The position numbers were made by a program, and so were the translations under genes. A DNA stretch of 64,000 nucleotides from Mytilus trossulus (Eukaryota > Mollusca > Bivalvia > Mytilida > Mytilidae). Numbering within the stretch: position 1 is the first letter of the stretch; every line of letters starts with the position of its first letter. Shown piece after piece: positions 57,519 to 64,000 of this stretch. Below the pieces are notes generated by a model. The model saw only the letters and a list, made by a program, of their open reading frames with translations, was not told the DNA's origin and ran no database searches. The stretch covers positions 53,593,144 to 53,657,143 of the forward strand of contig NC_086380.1 in NCBI RefSeq assembly GCF_036588685.1, in the 5' to 3' direction.

Positions 57519-60500
57519 GTAAGACATTCAAATATTTATTTTTCAAAAAAGAAAACATATATTATGTATCATTTTTTTTACGCTTTTGAATTATTCCGTC
57601 TATATGATATACATATATATCTATATATCTATAGTTAAGCACTTGACCAACTGTATACTAGGAGAAAATAGTTAATTCAATATAACTGAGCTCCAAGGAA
57701 AATTCAACAACGGAAAGTCCTATACTAAATGGCATAATAAAATGCTCAAACACTTCAAACGAATATAGATATATGCGTGATCCACAAAAAGTGCACCCAA
57801 AAGATTGAATGAAGAATATTAAGGCTTTTTCGTCCGCCAGTAAAACCTTTGTTACATTGAGATACTTTAAGACTATGCAGGATATATTCATAATTAACAC
57901 AGCTTGTTATGGTCGCCAATGGTTGTCAATTTGACAATTCTCCCACATAGCCCATTCAACAGCTTTACGTCGGCAAGCGGACTTCAACTATGAGTCGAAA
58001 CAACATAGAAAGCTTTAAGAGGTCATAAAAAGACAAATATAACAGATTTCAAACGAGATAACTAACGACTTGATTAAGAAAAAAATACGAATTTAGTTGA
58101 AATGTACATGAAAGTATATTTTTTTTTAAAACTTTACAGTAAATTTAATGTTTATAAGAAATTCAAAAATATGTTTTCCTTTTCTTAGATTACAGTATGG
58201 TTTTCATCAAAGATGGAAATCAGAATATTCTTTTACATAAAAAAAGGAAACAAAAACAGAGCCCCCTCCCCCCCCCCCCCCCCCCATTTTTTCACCAAGT
58301 GCTTACTTCATAGCTATCTAAATGCATTGGTCAAATGGCGAGTGAGTGTTTGTAATGGGACACAAACAAATGGTCGGCAAGACCATTTGAATATGAATAT
58401 ATACATTTTAGTAAAATCAGTAATGGTGACCTCTTTACAATGTACAACAACTTTCGTTAATTGTTACAATTTAAATGTATTAATATGGGTTTTCCCCGGT
58501 TATAAATAGTCTACATTATGGAATTTTCCGTCTGTAACAGTTATAAATAGTATGAGCAAAATGGAAAATTGAAAGTATTTGCATCGAAAGCGAAAACAAA
58601 ATTTAATTAAAAACAAATTGTTGAATTGAAATTAAAGATTCGTGCTTCTGTATAATTATATTATTCATTGAAATAAATAGTTTAATCCTACAATTCTTTT
58701 ACACATGAATAAAATTAATACATTTTAATTCATGTAATCATACTTGTTCAGAATAACAATATTAATTGAAATGTTTGAATTAAAATGTCTTTAGATTGTA
58801 AATGTAGGATGTTTTGTATACCGTATATATATTCCATGACTCCATGAAATTAATTCTATTACTTTGTAAGGACTGAAAATATAACATACCCCAGGTAGGA
58901 TGTTCTATGGATTTATCGTGCTTAAGAGTGAATATGTATATTTTCACTGGAAAACCTTGCAAAAGAAAATCGTAGAAGCGTAAAAAAAAAATGCCTCATA
59001 CAAATTAAAAACCAGTTATTAGCCTGCAACAAATAATGTTTAACGTTTATTATCTTTTATATTCAAAATATAATTTTCGAGAGTTCTGATTTTCACCGTG
59101 AAGCATTTACTGGTTAAACAAAATGCACCGTTTCAGTCAAGGTCATTGTTAAATTCAAAACAGACTTGCATTTAACTTCCCCGAAGAAATATAAACGGGA
59201 ATGTGGACTTCGAACAATTCAATGAAATGCCACACTGTTTCTCTTTCATAATTTCATTCAAACGATTCCTTTTTTTTTTATAGAAAAGGTTGCAGATAGT
59301 GATATCCGTCACTGTTCACAAAAGAAGAGTGAAGATATAGGTATGTATCGAAAACACACAAGTTAAATTTCCTTCAAATTTCAAATATATATCAGGCAAA
59401 CCAAACACATTTGAATAGAGGTCCTCGTTCTGATTCGCTCGAAACAAAAACAAATAATTATGACATTGCAGAATACAGAAAACAAAACAGAACCTTATAA
59501 ATTAATGTTAGTTATAATAAAACAAAACATAACATCTTAGGCAAACTGTTGCGTTAGAGACTTTCAATCTAAATAGTATGATTATATTCTGAATATGTCA
59601 ATATGAAAATATGAAAACTAAAAGCATAACACCAATTGGGGTTCTTACAAATACAGCATACAATTTAAGTTGCAACAGTTGTACCTTTTTACAATAATAT
59701 GTTTAAATGATAAATTGCAAATATATCAACTTAAAAAAAATACGGTTTCAATGTTCTCATTATATTTTATTAAACCAAGAAGCTACTTTTTTTAATTTAA
59801 TCTGTTTTACAATGCCGGAATATTCTAAGTAACTACAATATTCAGAATAGGATTTGTTCATTGGTGAAGGCTATTTGATTACCTGCACTTGAATATTTGG
59901 CAGTAATACCACATCATATAGTTCTACAACCCTGATTTCCCAGTTGCCTTATGTATACATTAGTTTTAGTTAAAATTATGGCGAAGATATATCTTGCAAG
60001 TTCATAAGTAAAGTGATGCATGCTTGCCATATCATAAAACGTAAACAGACGTTCAGTACCTGCGCCGGTTTCTTCTGGGAAATATTTTTGATAATATTCT
60101 TCGTTTTTAGGTATAACTGAAAATGAACGCAGAATATTGCTAATAGGCCGGACTGGAGTCGGTAAAAGTACTACTGGAAACACAATACTGGGGAGTGACG
60201 TTTTTCATGCAGACACTTCGGGCGAGTCAGTCACGAGAAAGACGGAATATGCGCGCTCACTGCGTTACGGGAGAAATCTTTTAGTTGTTGACACTCCGGG
60301 ATTGTTTGATACAAGTATACCTAATAATGAAACTATGAAAGAAATTGCACAATGTTATAGCCAAACAGCTCCGGGTTTACATGCTATTATTTTTGTTACT
60401 GAGATTGGACGTTTCACCAAACAAGAAAAAGATACATTTGACTTTTTTCTCACTCATCTTGGAAAAGAGGTCATTGATTACATGATTGTAGCTTTTACTG

Positions 60501-60754
60501 GAAAAGATAGACTAGATCATAAAAAACGTACAATTAAGCAGTTTGTTTCCAATTTAAAATATGAGTCGGATCTTAGGTGGTTGTTGAATCGGACCGAATA
60601 CCGATATACAGCGTTTGGATATGGCGGTAATCGTGCTGATCGTGAGGCAGAAGTTATCGAACTTCTTGAAATGGTTGACGACCTTGTCAAAGAAAACGAC
60701 GGGAAATATTATACAAATGACATGTATGAAATAAATGAGAAAGTATTAAAATAA
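57431..60754 (+). CDS. GIMAP/AIG1-type GTPase with an N-terminal signal-like exon
   Basis: Three exons, 57431-57518, 59284-59340 and 60111-60754, join in phase 1-1 and encode 262 residues to a TAA. Residues 1-30 (MKVLQISLILWVIILLSSCS) look like a signal peptide or signal anchor. The GTPase part shows G1 GRTGVGKST, G3 DTPG, the AIG1-specific box TAPGLHAIIFV, and G4 TGKD, then YRYTAFGYGGNR. Members of this family act in immunity and are expanded in bivalves; known vertebrate members are cytosolic or on the cytosolic face of membranes. The TAA lies just after the GTPase domain, and the same frame then stays open for 185 codons, so the natural protein may be longer. Whether the first two exons truly belong to this transcript is inferred from splice sites and phase only. 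Confidence 0.85.
59284..59340 (+). CDS. GIMAP gene exon 2: short polar linker
   Basis: Acceptor ttttttatag ends at 59283, donor gtatgt at 59341. Encodes EKVADSDIRHCSQKKSEDI; 57 nt, phase 1 in and 1 out, so it could be skipped without changing frame. Confidence 0.6.
   Translation, partial: KRLQIVISVTVHKRRVKI
60111..60754 (+). CDS. GIMAP gene exon 3: AIG1 GTPase domain
   Basis: Acceptor cgtttttag ends at 60110. Encodes ITENERRILLIGRTGVGKST and the whole G domain to TAA at 60752-60754. All nucleotide-binding motifs are intact. Confidence 0.93.
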
Positions 60755-61312
60755 CGATGGGAAGAAGAAAAACGAAAAGAAACAGAAAAACTTGAAAAGG
60801 AAATACAATCAGCTAAGAAATCTGCACAAAACGAGTTTGAAGAAAAACAAAGGGAACTTGAGAAAAGTTTTGAAGAACAGAAGATTGAACATGAAAATAA
60901 TATGAAAATATTGAATGCCAAATTCAAAGAACAAGAATCCGATATTGTGAAGCTAAAAGACAAACATAAGCAGGACCTTGATGAAATGCGGAGATACATA
61001 GAACTAAGAGAAATGGCATTAACAGTTCGTCGTATTGAAACGGAAAGAGACATTGAAATAAGGTTGCGAGAAGAAGCTGAAAGAAAATTGATCGATAAAG
61101 AAATGACGCTTCGAGAGGAATACAGATCTGATTCTGGCTTTTTTGAGCAGGCTCTCATGGCAACAGGGAAGGCTATAGGAGCTGTTGTAGACGCTGTTAA
61201 GGGTGTTTTTAGTTTTTTCGGAAGTTTTTGTAAAGGATATAAAGCCTTGAGAAAAGTCATATTTTTTTTCACAGCAATATGTACCTTCCGTAAAAAAACC
61301 AAATTGTTCTGA
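60755..61312 (+). CDS. In-frame C-terminal extension of the GIMAP gene: coiled coil and hydrophobic tail
   Basis: After the TAA the same frame continues for 185 codons: RWEEEKRKETEKLEKEIQ and a long Glu/Lys/Arg/Gln-rich coiled coil, then an amphipathic or hydrophobic end (AIGAVVDAVKGVFSFFGSF, KVIFFFTAICTF) and TGA. Coiled-coil C-termini are typical of GIMAP proteins, so this is very probably the former or conditional C-terminus. No ATG-led independent gene is needed; internal ATG at 60902 would lose half the coil. Confidence 0.75.
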   Translation, partial: RWEEEKRKETEKLEKEIQSAKKSAQNEFEEKQRELEKSFEEQKIEHENNMKILNAKFKEQESDIVKLKDKHKQDLDEMRRYIELREMALTVRRIETERDIEIRLREEAERKLIDKEMTLREEYRSDSGFFEQALMATGKAIGAVVDAVKGVFSFFGSFCKGYKALRKVIFFFTAICTFRKKTKLF

Positions 61313-61332
61313 AAAAAAAAAATCAAGCACAC

Positions 61333-61425
61333 GATCAAAGAGGGGATGAGATACCAGAGTGACAGTCAAACTCATAGGTTGATATTAAACTGACAACGCC
61401 ATGGCTAAAACAAAAAAGCAAACAA
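61333..61425 (-). mobile_element. Retroelement tail fragment
   Basis: tacc agagtgacagtcaaactcat then aactgacaacgccatggcta, the reverse of the tail in 53085-53530. It starts about 20 bp after the GIMAP tail. Confidence 0.75.
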
Positions 61426-62014
61426 TAATGCGGGTCTTTATAACGTCCTTTCCCATATAGAAGGGATCGCCTATATCCCTTTTCTTTTAACGTTCCATAA
61501 GCGTCTTAGTCATCGTCGTTGTGCAGGATAAATTAGAAATAATGTTTGTCCTGTATTTTCCTTTATCTCAATGCCCTAATGGTAGAGTTGCTTATCATAA
61601 GAATTAAATTTGCCGAATAATCTGAAATAGTCTGAAACAGTCTAAACATATTCTCAACCTGTAAACCTCCTTTTTCTGACTTCAATAATCGACCAAAGGT
61701 CTGAACAATCATCCTCCACTCTGAACCTTACTTGACCAACTAATATCTGGTTTTGTTAAAAACAAAATTGATTCAAAATGTTAAAACAAATTTCTTTTTA
61801 ACTGACATGACGACAGCAACAACAGTTTCATATTAACAATTTGTCAAATATAGATAGTTAAATCAAATTATCTTTTATCATAATTACATTATATCAGTTT
61901 TAAATTTTTTTATCTGTTTTTTTTAGAAGAATAGATTTTGTTTTACTAAAAAAACACATTTATACTGAAGGAAGTTAAATCTTATCACGATGATCTTGTT
62001 TGAAATTTGTTTTT
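61426..62014. other. Downstream flank of the GIMAP gene
   Basis: AT-rich; no gene or repeat boundary recognised. Confidence 0.45.
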
Positions 62015-62930
62015 TTACAGTGACTTGACTGTTAGTGTTGCCCTCCACCAATTGCAATTCATTTTAAAATTTTGACCAAACTGCAATTTGTTTTATTAAA
62101 CCAAATTTTTCAACTGGTCAGAAATTTGAAAAAATTGTTTTAGTCAAAATGTGAAAGTGCAAAGTGATAAAATAAAACATACTTACAATCCTATAAGACT
62201 TTAACTCCACTGTATTGATGTAATACCTATATCAGTCTATCAATCTGTATAGTTATAGTAAAGCCATTACCATACTTAAGGTGAACTGTTTTATTTTGAA
62301 TTGCTATAAAAATGTCCAAACTAAGCTATCATAAAGCTTTTCTTTCGAAAAGTATTCTATACTCATAAGAATCACAAATTATGTGAATAAAAACATTTCA
62401 TATTCAGTAAAATATGTGTGAAATTAAAATATGTTTGTAGGAAGTTTCCTTGGGGGAGGTAATCGTTTTTTTCGTTTCAAAAAGTCTTTATTCAAAAGAA
62501 TAGTATTTTAGGTTATCTCCCTAAGGAAACTTATCAATATCGTATTGTTATTTCACACATATTTTACTGAATATATGATGTATTATTTTAAATGATATAT
62601 GATTTTTTATAAATTTCAAATCCTTTTCAAAAGAAAAACTTTATAAAAGCTTAGTTTGGACAATTGTATAGCAATTCAAAATAAAACAGTTCATTTTTAG
62701 TATGGAAATGGCTATACTTTAACTATACATATTGATAAACTTATTTAGACTTATAGGATTGGTAGTATGTTTTATTTTATCACCTTGCACTTTCACATTT
62801 TGACTGAACAATTTGTTCAAATTTCTGACCCGTTGAACAATTTGGTTTTATAAAACAAAATGAAATTTGGTCAAAATTTTGAATGAATTGCAATTGGTGG
62901 AGAGCAACACTAACAGTCAATTCACTGTAA
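62015..62930. mobile_element. 916-bp foldback element with arms of about 430-450 bp
   Basis: Left end ttacagtgacttgactgtta, gtgttgccctccaccaattg; right end is its inverted form (caattggtggagagcaacac, taacagtcaattcactgtaa). Pairing continues inward (aaagtgcaaagtgataaaat / attttatcaccttgcacttt, then aagtttccttgggggagg / cctaaggaaactt) to a centre near 62485. No coding capacity: non-autonomous. Confidence 0.88.
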
Positions 62931-64000
62931 CTTAATTTTCCCAAATTTCATAAAAAGAACTACATAGGTTTTATGTTTACATAGAATAGTTATAGAATTA
63001 TCTTTGAATGAAGTAACAACAGTCGACAAACCTATTGAAATTGCTTAACCGTAAATTAGAAATATATCTATTATTATAATTTGGAATATATATGTTATAT
63101 ACATGTATATCAAAAAGGGATACAAATTAAAGAAATCGATAAAAAAAAATGATTAGTGATGAAGTATAAAGTAACGTCTCTTGCTTGTGACAAACTCATT
63201 AAAAAGATCACATCTTGTCAGAGAGTATAACATTCAAAATGACATTAATTCAAAGTTGTATTCTTCTGTTTAACTAAAATCTCAAGGCCTTTTCAATAAA
63301 GCAGATAAAATATTTAATATCTATTATCACAAAAAATGTTATATGCATTTATAATTAGCTAAACTCAATTGACACCATAAATCTATACTAGGCTTTAGTT
63401 GATGGTGAAAATTGTCCAGTAACCATAACATATATCTAAGGCCAAAGCAGTTTAATTCTTTGTTCGACGAACCCTCCCGGACCTATTTTTAAAAAAGATT
63501 TTTTTTTAATTTTGATATTCCTGCTTCCCACATCCGGAAATGTAATCATGTCCTTTTCCCGCACCCATATTTTGGTTAATATTATAAAAAGATAGCAACT
63601 TTTGTTTTTCAAATCACAGTCTAACCTGTATATATCGATTTAAAACCTATTAGCACCCAGCACACTGTGTAAATATCTGTGAGAAATTTGTTTCAGCCTT
63701 AAACCAATTCATTCCAAGTGGGAGTGCTCCGAGATAAATATATAACGGGGGAAATTACCTGTACAGAACACCACATTTGTTTCTTTACCTCTTACTTATA
63801 TTCCCTATCAAATGTTCGTTGTTAGAATAAATTACAAAGAACTTCGGAAGGAAAAGAGTTGCCTTAAACTGCAATTATATTGTATGCTGTTGAAACAAAA
63901 CTATCCATAGCCGCTGCATGTTTCTGCACCGGTCCTGATTGATTCAGGGGCCTGTCGTTCAGCAGTTACCGTTTGTTGATGTGGTTCATTTGTATTTTTC
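62931..64000. other. Right edge, no gene seen
   Basis: AT-rich DNA. 63920-64000 (gcaccggtcctgattgattc, gttgatgtggttcatttgta) resembles the 'aagtcaggaa...tgatgtggttcat' repeat family also present near 37940 and 43340. Confidence 0.45.

Noticed and set aside
60709..61338. 209-codon - strand open frame, Ser/Phe/Leu-rich
   Set aside because: Antisense shadow of the Glu/Lys-rich coiled coil of the GIMAP gene.

Overview
The window is nuclear DNA from an animal with split genes: long AT-rich introns, GT-AG splice junctions, no bacterial operon structure, and very many interspersed repeats. The repeat families (a reverse-transcriptase element whose tail carries a conserved 'gagcaacacgacgggtgc' block, the 'gatgtggtctgattgccaatgag' and 'gagacaacaacccgacc' families, a tRNA-like SINE, foldback elements) are ones I associate with marine mussels, so Mytilus or a close bivalve is the most likely source. 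That identification comes from memory of repeat families, not from a search.

Two solute carrier family 13 genes (Na+-coupled di/tricarboxylate transporters, NaDC/NaCT type) lie head to tail on the + strand. Gene 1 enters from the left edge: its last ten coding exons run from 986 to 11768. Gene 2 runs from 18466 to 48880. It has a first exon, an 11.6-kb first intron, exons 2 and 3, then ten exons matching those of gene 1 in phase and mostly in length. Gene 2 looks damaged at its 5' half: exon 2 has a +1 frameshift, and the exon that should carry TM4 and the first Ser-Asn-Thr motif is not found between exons 3 and 5.

The most striking signal is that four exons of these two genes have been turned into tandem arrays that include their own splice site. 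There are 16 copies of a 76-bp acceptor-plus-exon unit (gene 1, ending at exon 5287-5391), 2 copies of a 58-bp unit (gene 1, exon 6417-6502), 16 copies of a 58-bp acceptor-plus-exon unit (gene 2, ending at exon 35683-35788) and 13 copies of a 96-bp exon-plus-donor unit (gene 2, from exon 36373-36531). Intron 1 of gene 2 also holds 93 units of a 70-bp satellite with no length change, and with higher-order structure.

From 48881 to 57430 there is mainly decayed repeat and retroelement DNA. At 57431-61312 lies a GIMAP/AIG1-type GTPase gene on the + strand. A short exon with signal-peptide character and a small linker exon are in phase with the GTPase exon. An in-frame TAA separates the GTPase domain from a 185-codon open coiled-coil tail. 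The right end (61313-64000) holds a retroelement tail and a 916-bp foldback element.

No rRNA gene, intact tRNA gene, CRISPR array or bacterial-type gene was seen. Most short open frames in the window are repeat translations or chance.
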